NCBI GenBank assembly: GCA_002049455.2
Contig: KV918761.1
Coordinates: 434,001-498,000 of the forward strand
Direction of reading: 5' to 3'
Source of the DNA: Porphyra umbilicalis
Taxonomy: Eukaryota; Rhodophyta; Bangiophyceae; Bangiales; Bangiaceae
DNA: 64,000 bases
This document shows, piece after piece, positions 53,402 to 64,000 of this stretch (position 1 is its first letter; every line of letters starts with the position of its first letter). The notes under the pieces were generated by a model. That model ran no database searches. It saw nothing but the letters and a program-made list of their open reading frames with translations, and had not been told where the DNA came from. The position numbers and the translations under genes were made by a program.

Positions 53402-53579
53402 TGACGCAGTCTCTCCAATTTTGGCCGATCCCGACGAGAACAACTGTGCTGAGCAGATGCACAACAGCTATCCATTGGGCCGGATACGAGCTCTCGACCA
53501 ATCAGCACTTGTTCGGAGTGCAAGTTGTTCTTGCTGCGTTCGGCCAAAATTGAGAAGACTGCAATACAGCCGCTGCGTC
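53402..53579. mobile_element. Foldback MITE, copy B
   Basis: Inverted arms contain CAATTTTGGCCGA (53415..53427) and TCGGCCAAAATTG (53540..53552), extended by CTGACGCAGT / GCTGCGTC and AGAACAACT / AAGTTGTTCT segments. It shares its core with the foldback at 38241-38419. It ends about 215 bp upstream of the UFL1-like ATG. Confidence 0.7.
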
Positions 53580-53793
53580 CGCATGCACTCTCTTTGACTC
53601 TCCCCAACCTCCATCCGCCCCCGTCCCCACCCGCACCGTCGCCTTCCTCTCCGCCACGTTCATCTCCACAACGTACCAGTGGCCCTCTTTGTTGTGTTTC
53701 TTCCCCGCTTTTTGGTCTGTCTCACCCTCGGCCCGACTCAAGGGCGTCTTGCCGAAGCACCGTGACGGTGCCTCGTGGCTGCCCGCTGCCGCC

Positions 53794-54710
53794 ATGGACG
53801 CCTCGGTCGCTGCCCTGCGTGCGGCGCTCGAAAATGCTCAAGCCCCCCCCCCTTCCACGCCTGCCCCCCTGCCCCCCCTGTCCCCTCATCCCAGTCGGGC
53901 GCGGGTCCCACTGGCCCCCCCCCGCCCTCCACCGGGGACCGCCCTCGCATCTCCACAGCGACCGCCCTGTCCCTCCTCGCACACCTGGCCACCACCGGGC
54001 GCCTCACCCGGCTACCGCCCATCATTGTCCGCGACGCGCTCTACACGCCCGATGGCCTCGCGGTCGCCGTGGCGGCGGCGGCCACTGCCGCCCGCCGGGC
54101 GAGCATGGCGGACCTCGCGACGGCCATCGGCCTTGACACGGGCACGGTAGTGGCAGCGGTGCCCGCCACGCTCGCAACGTCGCGGGGAACCCTCCTCCCC
54201 AGCCGCGGGGGAGACGTGATGTCCGCCACCGCCATGGCCGACGCGGTCGCCGACGCGGCGACGGCCGTCGACGGGGCCGCCGACGGCAAGGCGACCGTCG
54301 CGTCGCTCGCCGCCGCCGCCAGTGTGCCAGCCGCCGCCCTCGACGACGCGCTCACCGCGGCGCTGGCGGCGGGCGGGGGGCGCCTCGGCAGCGCAGGAGG
54401 CACCTACCGCCTCACCGGCGGCGTCGTGACGAGCGGCGCCCGGGCGGGGCGGCACGCCGCCGTCGCCCGCGGCGCCCTGCGCGGCGTTGCCACACCTACG
54501 GGTCTGCGCGTGGTGGCGGCTGCCATGCGTGTGCCGCCGCATGCGGTAACCGCCGCCGCGGCGGCGGCGGCGGAGCGGGGGGAGGGGCGCCTTGGGGGGG
54601 GGGGGTGTGGGTGCCAATCGCGTGGGCGGCGGCGCGCGTCGCGGCTGCCGCCGCGGCGAACGCGGCGGCGGGGTATGTGGCGTGGGCAGAGCTGCCAGAG
54701 GGGGGGGGGG
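53794..54710 (+). pseudogene. UFL1-like (UFM1 E3 ligase) N-terminal fragment
   Basis: ATG 53794 begins MDASVAALRAALENAQ. After a run of ten C (53843-53852) the frame changes and continues ALSLLAHLATTGRLTRLPPI, then SMADLATAIGLDTGTVVAAV, TLLPSRGGDVMSATAMADAV, GRLGSAGGTYRLTGGVVTSG and GRHAAVARGALRGVATPTGL. After a run of 12 G (54594-54605) it shifts again to VWVPIAWAAARVAAAAAA. Block order and spacing follow the winged-helix-rich N-terminal half of UFL1, the scaffold E3 that conjugates UFM1 at the ER. About 300 of the usual about 790 residues are present, and the sequence after 54710 is unrelated and AT-richer. Both shifts sit in homopolymers, so sequencing error is possible. The loss of the C-terminal half is harder to explain that way. 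Confidence 0.65.
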
Positions 54711-56916
54711 GGTGCCGCCACGGGCATTAGGGGGGAACTTGTGCGAACTGTACGCGTGACAGCGACGAGAAACCCCACATTCGGTGGAGGCTCAGGATCT
54801 TCAAGTTCAATAAGTCCGTTTACGTTTTGTTTGGTTCAAATGTTGAAATATACCTGATTCATTGAACCATCCGATGGCTCACCAAACCAATGCAACCCTG
54901 AAGCTCTTACGTTATCTCGGATAAGAGCTCCTATCCCCCTGACGTAAGATCGCTGCCCGGAAAGCTCTGCTATCCTTACCCTTATACGTCTTGGATAATG
55001 ACCTGCATTTGATAAAGTAAATAAAAAACAAGGTGAACTGTGTGTCGTATCAGTGCCTGTCATGCCGTGCATTTGTGTGCTCAAATTGGGCGTCAAATTG
55101 TTGTGGGTTCATACTGAGCGTCACGCACCACAACATTACAGCACAGCTTGCTCACGCTGCTCTTGCTTCGCATTCGCACTCTCGGCCACGGCCCCCCTCT
55201 GTCTTCTCGAGCCCTCCTGTGCCGGCATGGTATGGTGCCCAAGTGGCAGCAGAGCGAGCCACTGGGACATCAGCACATGTATCAGCATGCGAACCGAAGC
55301 AACTGTAGACGGCCCTGAGTTGCACGTGAACCGGGCGCTGTGTAGCTCTTCGAGATTGCGTTCAACTTACGTGATCCACTTCGACGATAAGTTCGGATCG
55401 TAGACCGGGGCGTGCTTTCCAGGCTCCTGTGCCAAAGGTCGTGATCGGGGGCGCATCGCCCACCGCGCCCTCAAAATCAGGGTGTGATTCACATATCTGC
55501 CAAGTACTCAACGCGCGATTATGGTGCCGCCCCATGCAGAAGATGCTGGAGCCGTGGCCAGCTTTGTCGTTTACGGGTACGTGTTGGTAAGTCCGTTGAT
55601 CCTTCTTCAAAGTTATCCCAGATGCTGTGGTGGGGGTGCAAATGCCTGTCATGGCCTATAAAAAATTGCAGAACTACTGTCGACTTGTTTTCTAGCGTTT
55701 ATCTCTTGTTTTAACAGCGTCACTCCTGTATCCTCTTACATGGTTATATAAGGGATAAGCATGCCTAACACGCTTATGTTGAAAGCCCCACTATATCTTA
55801 CGGCGCGGGTTGTTGTGCTTCTTTTCGTCGCCGGTGTGGCGGTTTTGGGGTCGTCATGGCGTGGGCTCCCGCCCCCCACACCCAAGGTTGCTAGTTTACG
55901 GTGTACACATCCGCTAAAGTTTTCTTTTCAGTATAAATATAGAAAAGATGACAATATAGTTTTAGTACGCATTTGTGGATGACTTATGCGTTCCACGTTC
56001 CAATATATATCAAAAATCATCCCGAATGTTTCGCCTGGCGATCTACCTCGTCACCGGCAATGGCGCGAGCTTACGATGGCGCTGCGGGCAATGCAAGGCA
56101 GCCGTTTCGCGGGGGTGGGGGTGCTGCAGGCAATGCCAGGCCGATATTCAGTACCAGTACGTAAATACAACTTGACATGAGTAGATGGAAAGCAACTACT
56201 AACACGTGGTGCACACGTTGCATCATTATAGTCTGCCGATCCATGGTTTGCATTAGTACAGTAAAAAGCTCAGGTGTATTATTCCGACTCAAAGTATCCG
56301 CTCTCAACCCTGCCCACACCGCCTGTTGCCACCGCCTCTGCCGCAGCGGGCTTGGCTGGCGACCCGCCCCTCTGTCGTGATGGGCGCTGCCCGCCCGTGT
56401 GGCGCGAGGCGGACACCCCCACCTACGTGGTGCTTGCCGCCGCGGCCGCGACGGTGGTGCGGCTCGCCTGGCGACCCAGCGGAGGATGTGTCACTGTCTT
56501 GGGGCCACGGGTGGCTCACCCGACCTTCTTGGGGTCGGCCCCGTGTGAGTTCGTCGCTGTCGCGGCGTATGGCAGGCGCGGCGGCTGCTGGTAGAGCCAC
56601 GGGGATGGCAGCAGGCGAGGGCGTTGAGAGAATATCAGGTCTCTACTCTGGCCGTCGCGGGGTGTTCTTTTGGGTATTTTTGTGCGCCAGGCTCGCCTGC
56701 TTCTCCCTTGTCGTGGACCTTGTGCGACTGCGACGAGTTGCTTTACTCCCCGCCTCTTTTCGCAAGGAGCCCCGCTCGCCCGTCCGTGGCGACTCTGGAG
56801 CAGCTCTACAACCACAAACAAAGCGAACCCTCGCTCGACCGACGCAGCCCACGTTCCGATGTCCGACCTTCCGCACCTCTTCCCCCGGAAGCGTCCGCGC
56901 GTCCTGGGACCGCCCC
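54711..56916. other. No gene supported
   Basis: Lower-GC DNA to about 56290, then a GC-rich segment (56300-56620) with an alanine-rich frame (PTYVVLAAAAATVVRLAW) that I cannot place. It could be a degraded gene piece. No remainder of UFL1 was recognised. Confidence 0.45.
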
Positions 56917-57591
56917 TTAGATGCGGGGGCGCTTCTTAAACACCAAATTGGTGCCATCAAACGTGCTCAGAACCATGACGAGCTTGTCGCACCGCGTGCC
57001 GAACGCGTCAGAGAGAAAGTAGGGGCGCGCCAGGTGCGGCGCCGTCACCTTGAGCTTGACGTACAGCACCGGCCCGAAGCGGAAAGACGACCGCACCTCA
57101 AAGCGGTATGGGCCGTCGGGTCCCCCTTTGACAGCCGGCCCGCACACACCGACGTACAGCTCGCGCATCCCCGCGCGGTCCAACATCGTGCCGTTGACGC
57201 CGAGGAACTTGAAGTTGGGCCTGCGGGGTAGCGGTGAGCGTCACCAAGCAAAGAAAAATAAGAAGCAAATAGACGACAAACACACAGCTTGTAGGCATCT
57301 CTCCATGGCCACGCGTCAGTAGCAGCCCACTCGGTTGCCCTACCACTTCCATCCACTCTCAGTCGAGGACGCTGGCCCGTTTACATGCCGCACTCAAATG
57401 CCGAGCCCTCGAACGTACGGATGCTGCGCCATCAAACGAGGCACGTCACACGCGTTAAGGGCGTCCAAGTGTTCTTTCACCACCGCCCGGACACGGGCAT
57501 CCAGGCCGCCCCCGCGGTGGCGCAAACCCCCACGGGACACCGCGTCCATGGCTGCCGGCGTGGCCACGCCGGGGGGGGCGGCGGTCACCAT
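56917..57591 (-). CDS. NTF2/SnoaL-like fold protein, two exons
   Basis: Exon 1 is 57591..57419 and exon 2 is 57220..56917. The intron 57418..57221 has a GTACGT donor and an ACCCCGCAG acceptor in phase 2, giving about 158 residues. An alternative ATG is at 57549. Exon 1 ends with a helix typical of the family (VRAVVKEHLDALNACDVPRL). Exon 2 has FLGVNGTMLDRAGMRELYVG, then YRFEVRSSFRFGPVLYVKLK and VMVLSTFDGTNLVF, the helix-then-curved-sheet pattern of NTF2/SnoaL-like proteins. The family includes isomerases, polyketide cyclases and small ligand-binding proteins, so no specific reaction can be assigned. The region just upstream carries two GCGGTTTTAT-type motifs. Confidence 0.6.
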
Positions 57592-57599
57592 GACCACCG

Positions 57600-57690
57600 C
57601 CCTACAGGAACAGAACCGCAATAAAACCGCGATCCGTGATGCTCGCGCAGGGACCGTGGGCCGAGGTCCAAACCGCGATAAAACCGCAAT
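57600..57690 (-). promoter_or_regulatory. Repeated CGGTTTTATYGCG motif upstream of the NTF2-like gene
   Basis: Read on the gene's strand, GCGGTTTTATCGCGG (near 57676) and GCGGTTTTATTGCGG (near 57615) lie about 85 and 25 bp upstream of the ATG at 57591. The same motif followed by TCTGTTCC.GTAGGGC occurs on the plus strand at 58880-58935. A promoter role is inferred from position only. Confidence 0.4.
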
Positions 57691-57691
57691 C

Positions 57692-59883
57692 TGCCGGACT
57701 TTGATTGGCCCACAATCGCCCTCAGCTGGGCCCAGCGGAGGAGGTCTGTCGACCATGCTTACAGCCCACAAGTGCGGGCTACTGTTCGTATCGCTGCCTA
57801 TTTCTCTGTTCCTTCGTATTAATATTGTATTTTATTTCTGCTCTATTACTCTAGCTGGCGAAGACGATCAAGCTGCTGCTGCGCCAGCTCCTGCTCCCGC
57901 GTCACCTGTGCCGGAGCGTCGCCGTTGCTGGCCGTCGACGAGGCAGCAGCGTCCGCGGGGAGGGCGGCGGCAGCGGGCGGACCCCGCCGATGTAAACCCC
58001 CCCCCGCCCATGTGTCCGGACAACGGGGGCGGGGGGGAAGGCGGGGAGGAAGGCGGGGGGGGAAGGGGGGCAGCCGCCCGGAGCGTCGGCAAAGGAGGAG
58101 GCGGAGGGGGAGGGGGGGGGGGCGCCGACGCCGGTGCAGGAGACGCGATCACCGGTGGGGGGGGGGGATAGGGGGGGCAGGTACTGCCAGCTGTGCGGCT
58201 CAAAGCAGCGGCCACCTGAGAGGCAGCCAGCAGACCACCCACATCTGAGTAAGGGACACGGAAAAAAGACGGATGCGACAACTACAACAAAAATGTCAGC
58301 AGCCACGAGCTATGTGAAAAAAAAGCCACAAAGCCCGCACGGCGACCAAGACCGAGCCGTATCCCCTCACCAAAAGCGCACGACAAGGATCCTCCGGTGT
58401 GCTTACCTGCCCGGCTCGTGAGCGGCCGTCGAAAGGCGCAGAGCGCAGGCGAGAGCTCCGACGTGGTGGCATGGCGGTCGGAATTGAAGGGGGAGGGTGC
58501 AGAGAACGCGGGAAAAGAACGCGTCCGCGTGGGGCAACTCGACGATGAAGGCAGTTGACGGGTGGTCGACGACGCTGGGGACAGCCAGGCGTCAAAGCCC
58601 AAGGCTTGTCGCTGCGCTGCAATGAGGTCTTGGTAATGGAGCCACACGGCCGAACGCTGATCATGAAAGGGTGCACGACTCCTTATTGGATGGCTCTAGA
58701 TGTTTAAGGAGGCTTCCGGAACATGATTGGATGCTTCAAGTCGCTTCGAGAAGCTATCAGAACAGGAGCTGCGAACTTTGTGGAAAGCCAATCAGAACTC
58801 ATGAAGGCATCCGAGAAGCCATCTTGCACTGTCAGGACCCAGCGATCCGACCAGGACTCGTCCAGACCCCTGTTGGCCCGTGGGAAAACCCCGATATCGC
58901 GGTTTTATCGCGCATCTGTTCCCGTAGGGCCGCCGCCGCCACGGTTGCCAGCGCCGTCAGGAGCGCCATCAGGTGAAAGCGAACCATGGTGGCGCGTTCG
59001 GGGGAACCCGTGCAAAGGGTAAGTATGACGAACGACCGGCCGACGCGGGTCGAGGGCCACGACAACGCGGCGGCAAGCCGCGCGGCTGTGCGCCACGACG
59101 CCCCGCTTTAGTTTCCAAAGACGCTACCCGTGTCGCCCTGGCGCTGTGGACCCCGCGCCCCTGGATACCGGGAGGCTGGCCCCCCACCCAAACCCACCCA
59201 CGGCTGATACTTGCACGCGAAAGAGCATCGCGGGCCTAGGCGCTCCCGCAGCGGCCGGGGGCGTGCCCCCTCCCCAGCGAGCGTGTGCGCGGCAACGCTC
59301 CGCGCAGCGCGTGGGCGCTGGGTCGCGCCCCCCAGCCTAGGGGCTGAGCCACCGAGGCCCCGGTCGCCCCGGGGGTGGCCCCGGGGCGACCACACCCCAA
59401 GAGTCATGACACAGCTCGACGGGCCGGGCAGAGGGGTGTATCATCGTCTGCTTTAGAGGAATGCCCCATCGAGGCCTGGTTTCGATGGGGCCTGACCACC
59501 CCATCGAAAGGGGTTCTCGATACAGTCTTGATGCGGATCTCGATGAGAAGCATGCTCGATGAGCTTCTCCTTGCTCGACCGAGAGGCTTGCACAGGTCAC
59601 ATCACTCGTGATTATCACGGATGTGGAGCAACGCCAAGCAAGCGTCCAATGGCGAGGCTGTTCTAAACGTCCGAACCAGCCAATGATGTGCCCCGGCGAG
59701 AGTGCGAAACAGAACGGTTGTTAATCCCCGCGGTGCGCTCCTACTGCTTTTCTGCCAGCCGTCGTGCCACCGCTCTACCTGCCACTACGACGGACGACAC
59801 CGTGTGAGCAGCGCAGAGGAAAGGACCCGAGTTGCACAAATAAATGGTTCCTATGTCACACTAAACCGCAGTACACAGCTGCG
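57692..59883. other. No gene supported; second copy of the upstream motif
   Basis: Low-complexity G-rich stretch at 58020-58180, then moderate sequence. At 58880-58935 a plus-strand copy of the NTF2-like gene's upstream region leads to an ATG at 58986, but no matching coding exon follows. Repeated GATGGGG/CGAT words occur at 59460-59580. ORFs here have no family features. Confidence 0.45.
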
Positions 59884-62388
59884 TCAAAGAATGAGGTCCG
59901 CGCCGTCGAGGCCGACGTCGTCGTCCTGTCCCTCGCCCCCCTCCGTTGCGTACTCATCCGCACTCCCGTCCTCATCCCCACCCTCTTCATCAACTTCCCC
60001 CGCATCACTATCATGGTGTCCGTCAGCCGCACCGTCACTCTCCTCGTCGGCGCGTTGCTTCCCCCCGCCCAGAGCCTCTCCGGCAGCCCCGGCGACCACG
60101 GGCGAGAATGGGAGCAGGTTGGCATCTCCAAAGTCGTCGACATCATCGTCGCAGTTGGCGTCGAGCACAGGGTTGCCCTTGTTGTGGTCTGTGTGGCCGG
60201 CAGATGCCTCCCCGTCGGCACGGCCACCATGACCAGGGGCGGGTCCCAACACTGCACGACCGCCCGGCCCGACCGAGTCGCTGCCACCGCTCGGGTTGGA
60301 ACCCGAGGCCGACAGTGAGCCGGCCGGGATGAGAACCATGTCGTTTCATCGCGGGTCCTTCGCGTCGACGATACTGATCCCGTTGAACACGCGGGAGTCG
60401 GGCGGCATCACCGAACGCACCAGCACAGCCTCCTCACACCACCACTTGTAGGTGCCGTCGGCGCTGCCTGCGCGGTGGCGCGGTCGGAGGCCCGCTGCTA
60501 CCATCAGCTCATGCCGCGCAAAGCTACCGAACAGCATGAAGTGCCCCACGGTCATCGTAACGTGCTCCACCCCCCCAAGCCCGGTCCCCTTGACGGTGCG
60601 GTTGTGCGCACCCGCGCGCCGGAAGAAGCCCTTGGCGGCGGCCGCTACCGCTTTCTGCCCCTTCTCCGACAGAATAAACTCGTCCTTTTCGAGCCAGGTC
60701 GTAGCCTCCTCCAGCTGGATGTCGTCCCCGTCGATCTGAAGCACCTCCCAAAAGGGCGGTAGCGCCCACTTGCGGAAGTCCGTGAGCATGTGGGACACGT
60801 GCCCATTGATGCGCTTCTGCACCCTAACCATCTGGGTCTTGGTCGGCTTGTTGCGCACGGGGAATACGATTGGATGGCACAAGTAGGTGTTGGCCTCCGC
60901 TGCATTGCACTTGTGCAGGCGCTCCACGACTTCCGACATGACCTCCGTCATACGGTCGGGCCCGTGGAGGACAGTGAGGCTGGTGGTGGTGTGCGCCGTC
61001 TGCGCCTCGAGTGTCTTGCGGACCTCGGTGCGCACTCCCGCCATGTCGCGGTAGTTCGTGTCGGCAAGGGCTAGGCGCTCCACATCGATGGGCTCCTCAT
61101 CGCCGTCCGCGACAAACACAGGTTTGACGGGCATCTCATCCTTGACCTCAGGCGGCGGGCCGTCGCGCAACTGCACCACCGCCCTCGCGGTCGTCTCGTG
61201 GCCGACACCCTGCACCTCGACCTTCTTGGCCAGCCGGCTGAGGTCGCCGCGCAGGTGCTCGACGCTTTTTGCCGTCTCGACGACCTCCAACAGCACCGGC
61301 CGCAGACCGTCCATGACGGCCTGCACAAGAGCCGCGTCCACATCTGTCGGGGAGGGCGTGGCGCTTCCCTCCGAAGAGGCACCCCCGGCGCCAGCGCGGT
61401 GGCGAGAAGCCAACGCCATTGCTGGTCGCGCGGCGTCGTGCACGGCCTTGGTGAAGGTCGCCAGCGTCAGCGTCTTCAGCTTCTTGGCCTCCTTATGTCC
61501 GCCCAACTTGGATGCGGGCCCGTTGACTCTCTTTGCGGCCGCTGCTGCCGTTTGCTTCGCCTTGGCCGCCACAGCTTTGGCGACAGTTGCCACAGAGGGC
61601 TTGGCCTTCTTGGCTGTCGACGGCGAGCCGGCGTCAGCGTCCACCGGCTGCGACGCGAAGGCAACGTGCCGACGGCGGGGCGGGGGAGAAATCTCCATTG
61701 CAGAAAAGGAGACTGAGGGCGCCCGGCCAATTGGAGGCAAGTAACCTCGTCCCGCAGCCGCTGACAGCCCCCTTAAAGAGCTCCCCGATCGGCGAGGTAA
61801 CGGTCGGCACGGTCCTGTTGTCGGCACGCCGGCTAGAGTCGGGGGGAGACAAGAACCCACCGCTGAATCCGATGGAGGGGGCGTCTCGGGCCGGATGTAG
61901 CCCGGAGACGCGGGCGTCCCGTAACCTTGGTCGCCCCTCGCCCGCAGCATTGCGGGCAGGTTGCACACAGACTGGGACTCACCACCGTTGGCCAACGTCC
62001 TCGGGCCTGTCGACGGCAGCACCGCAGGGGCCGAGTGGGCCACAGAGATCTCGTCAGTGGCGACGGCGACGCTGCCACCGGCCCCTGGAGCGCTTTGCGA
62101 GGGTGGGGGCGGGGGCCGTGAACGAACAAACCCCGTGACCAATGCCGCAGCCGCAGGTACAGCAGCCGACACTCCCACCCGCACAGAGGAAATCCCGGGA
62201 AGCACGGCCACGCTCCTTGCGGTGAGTTGGCCTGGGTTCGCGGATGCCATCGACCCGCTGCGGCGAGCGCGCTTCTCGGCCCGCGCCTGCATGGCTCGTT
62301 CGGCCTTGCGGTTGGCCTCGTCCTCCGCGTTCTCTTTGGACCGCTCCTCCTCCGATACTGGAACGACTTGCATGCGCGCGGCGCCCAT
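59884..62388 (-). CDS. Transposon accessory protein, with one in-frame TGA
   Basis: ATG 62388 (MGAARMQVVPVSEEE) opens a basic/helical start (NRKAERAMQARAEKRARR). A serine/proline-rich linker, a lysine/alanine helix and a predicted coiled-coil-like stretch (LVQAVMDGLRPVLLEVVETA, EHLRGDLSRLAKKVEV) follow. An ordered domain carries VRVQKRINGHVSHMLTDFRK, TTWLEKDEFILSEKGQKAVA and HVTMTVGHFMLFGSFARHEL. A TGA at 60346..60348 ends a 680-residue ORF, but the same frame continues to 59884 with a strongly acidic tail (DANCDDDVDDFGDA, DEEGGDEDGSADEY). An equivalent acidic tail ends the gene at 37742, which argues that the TGA is a nonsense change rather than the natural end. The frame is open further upstream to 63204, but that part is low-complexity. 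Function is inferred from analogy with two-gene CACTA-type elements. Confidence 0.55.
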
Positions 62389-64000
62389 GCCGCCCCGGTT
62401 GCCGGCGGTGGGGTAAGAGGGTCTTGGTGAGGCACTGCCGCAGCGGCGGGGGGAAAGGTGGGGTGAGGGGGACAGAGGCAAACACGGCGCGCCGCAGTCG
62501 TCGGGGGTGGCGAGATGATGGCGCGGTCGGGTGGGAGTGGTGGTCTCCATGGCAGTGGCCAGCCCCACGCTTTGACGTCGGACGGCCATTAAATTGGTTG
62601 TCCGCGGCGCCTCCGCTATGCCAACCAGGTCTGGACAGGCTGCAGCAGGAGCACACGCCCGGCGCCCCCGCCCGGCCGCGCGGCGGGGGGGCCGCGGGGC
62701 GCGCGCCCATCCAGGGGCCGCTCGCCGTCGCGCGCGCGGGTGACCGGCCCTGCCGACACCTCCACGTGCCCTGTGAGAAGTCATTGGCGGAAAACCGGGA
62801 GAGAGTGCGGAAGGTGCGGCACGCGCGCGCGGGGTGGGCGGGACAGCATGGCGTGCAATGAAAAGCGCGGGGAAAAACAGGCACGTGCAGCCGATCAAAG
62901 GTCGTGTCGTGGGAGACAAACAAGCGTGGTCAGCGCCAGGTCGCGAGCCGGAAAGGCGGGAACAAAAGCGATGCACAGGGTTTCGCATGCACGGCCACCT
63001 ATCGCGCTCCTCGTGTCCCCCCGCGTGCCCCACACACAGAGCCATGCACCACCGTGCGTTGGACACCTGTGGGACGCCACCCTCAAATCGGGTACTCACG
63101 CAGCATCCAGAAACATGCACGCCAGCCCCCAGGGGATGCTCGCTCGCCACGTCGACGCGGTCCTCCCGCGGAAATCGACTCGGTCTCGCCCGCGTCACTG
63201 TCAACCCCTACCTTCGGAGGCTGCCGGCGCCGGCACCAGGCGTGTGTCCAGAGCAATGGTGGAAGCTCTATCGGGGCGCCGCAAAGCACGTGACGGGGCA
63301 CCGCAGCGATGGCGACGGGCGGCGTTGAAGTCGGTCCCACAGCACCGAGGGAACGCACGGGAGGCCAAGTGGTTGCGGTTGGGCGTTCGACCGGGCAGCG
63401 GCGACCACACGCTCGGCGGCTCAACGCGCGCGTGATCTGATCAGAGGGAAAATCCCGGTGGAAATCGTCCGGAACTTGTATTTCGGGACCACTTTGGGTA
63501 GTGCAATGCACTGCATGCACTGCTGTAACTGCAGAAATTCCTCTCGCCGTTGCCAGGGACTGCGGTGTATGTGGTCCCATTCTGCACTGCCGTGACCAGA
63601 TCTGGCATAACTCAGCGACTAAGTATCCGGCCCCATACAATTAAAGTTGACCCGGGATTTTTTCCACCTGTACTCGCGCAAATATGGGTACCAGGCAGAC
63701 CCAGAGTGATCCGATCTCGTTTTGTGCACACCCGGCCGTCGTGGCGGCGCTCGTCTTGCACGGCCGCTGTTGCCTGCAGCCCCCAACTGCTCGGTCAGCC
63801 CAATCGGCCGATGGGTCTCGAGCTCTTTGCCCGACGTCGCACCCTCCCAATCGCCCCTGTGGGGGGTACCGGCCGTGAGTGTGCCCTCGGGGGTCTGCCC
63901 CTCCCGCCCCCCGGCCCCCATCTGACAATCCACAGTCTGGCCTCTGGACTACGTGAGGGGCCCTGCACCTCTGGATGCTTCCTCCCACGTCCGCACCCTT
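62389..64000. other. No gene supported
   Basis: GC-rich upstream region of the accessory gene to about 63.4 kb, then moderate-GC sequence. A minus-strand frame (63619-63988) contains WYPYLREYRWKKSRV but no recognised domain, and it may continue beyond the window. Confidence 0.4.

Noticed and set aside
56274-56594. Alanine-rich ORF (PTYVVLAAAAATVVRLAW) after the UFL1-like fragment
   Set aside because: I compared it with the missing C-terminal half of UFL1 and saw no block order or motif in common.
63619-63988. Minus-strand ORF at the window edge
   Set aside because: No recognised domain, two competing frames, and the sequence may be cut by the window end.

Overview
The window looks like nuclear DNA of a GC-rich, intron-poor eukaryote, most likely a bangiophycean red alga (Porphyra/Pyropia type). 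This is inferred from the mosaic of very GC-rich, nearly intronless host genes, short GT-AG introns (165-250 bp), CACTA/Plavaka-like and PIF/Harbinger-like DNA transposons, and an NB-ARC-WD40 gene. No rRNA, tRNA, CRISPR array or retroelement could be supported.

Left third (1-24 kb): transposon territory. It holds a 96-bp satellite, an unknown minus-strand ORF (1896-2462), and a composite DNA transposon (about 3.6-14.3 kb). The transposon's plus strand carries a decayed region with Ulp1-like features, a 36-residue tandem-repeat segment and a KDM4-like JmjC oxygenase ending in a zinc-ribbon-like cluster. A CACTA/Plavaka-type transposase runs towards it on the minus strand. Next come nested inverted-repeat elements (15.3-18.9 kb) and a deleted PIF/Harbinger relic packed with GCGGCCGC sites (19.6-21.7 kb). 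A perfect 26-bp inverted repeat (445-470 and 22277-22302) brackets all of this.

Middle (24.6-37.8 kb): a second, larger transposon. A three-exon transposase (minus) diverges from a repeat-rich basic ORF and a three-exon accessory gene (plus). A third accessory gene of similar layout lies at 59.9-62.4 kb.

Host block (38.8-57.6 kb): a 5'-truncated CNNM-type CBS transporter gene (+); an intact 1702-residue NB-ARC/WD40 receptor with PH-like and four-helix N-terminal regions (-); a UBE2Q-like ubiquitin-conjugating enzyme (+); a 3'-truncated UFL1 fragment (+); and a two-exon NTF2/SnoaL-like gene (-). They are separated by extremely GC-rich spacers (40.4-42.2 and 47.8-49.8 kb) whose long ORFs on both strands are compositional artefacts, and by MITE-like foldbacks.

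The strongest candidate for something new is the transposon that carries its own JmjC demethylase-like gene, with a possible Ulp1 protease and a long, higher-order-repeated segment. Four long transposon ORFs in the window are each split by a single in-frame stop, and the three stop codons are all represented.
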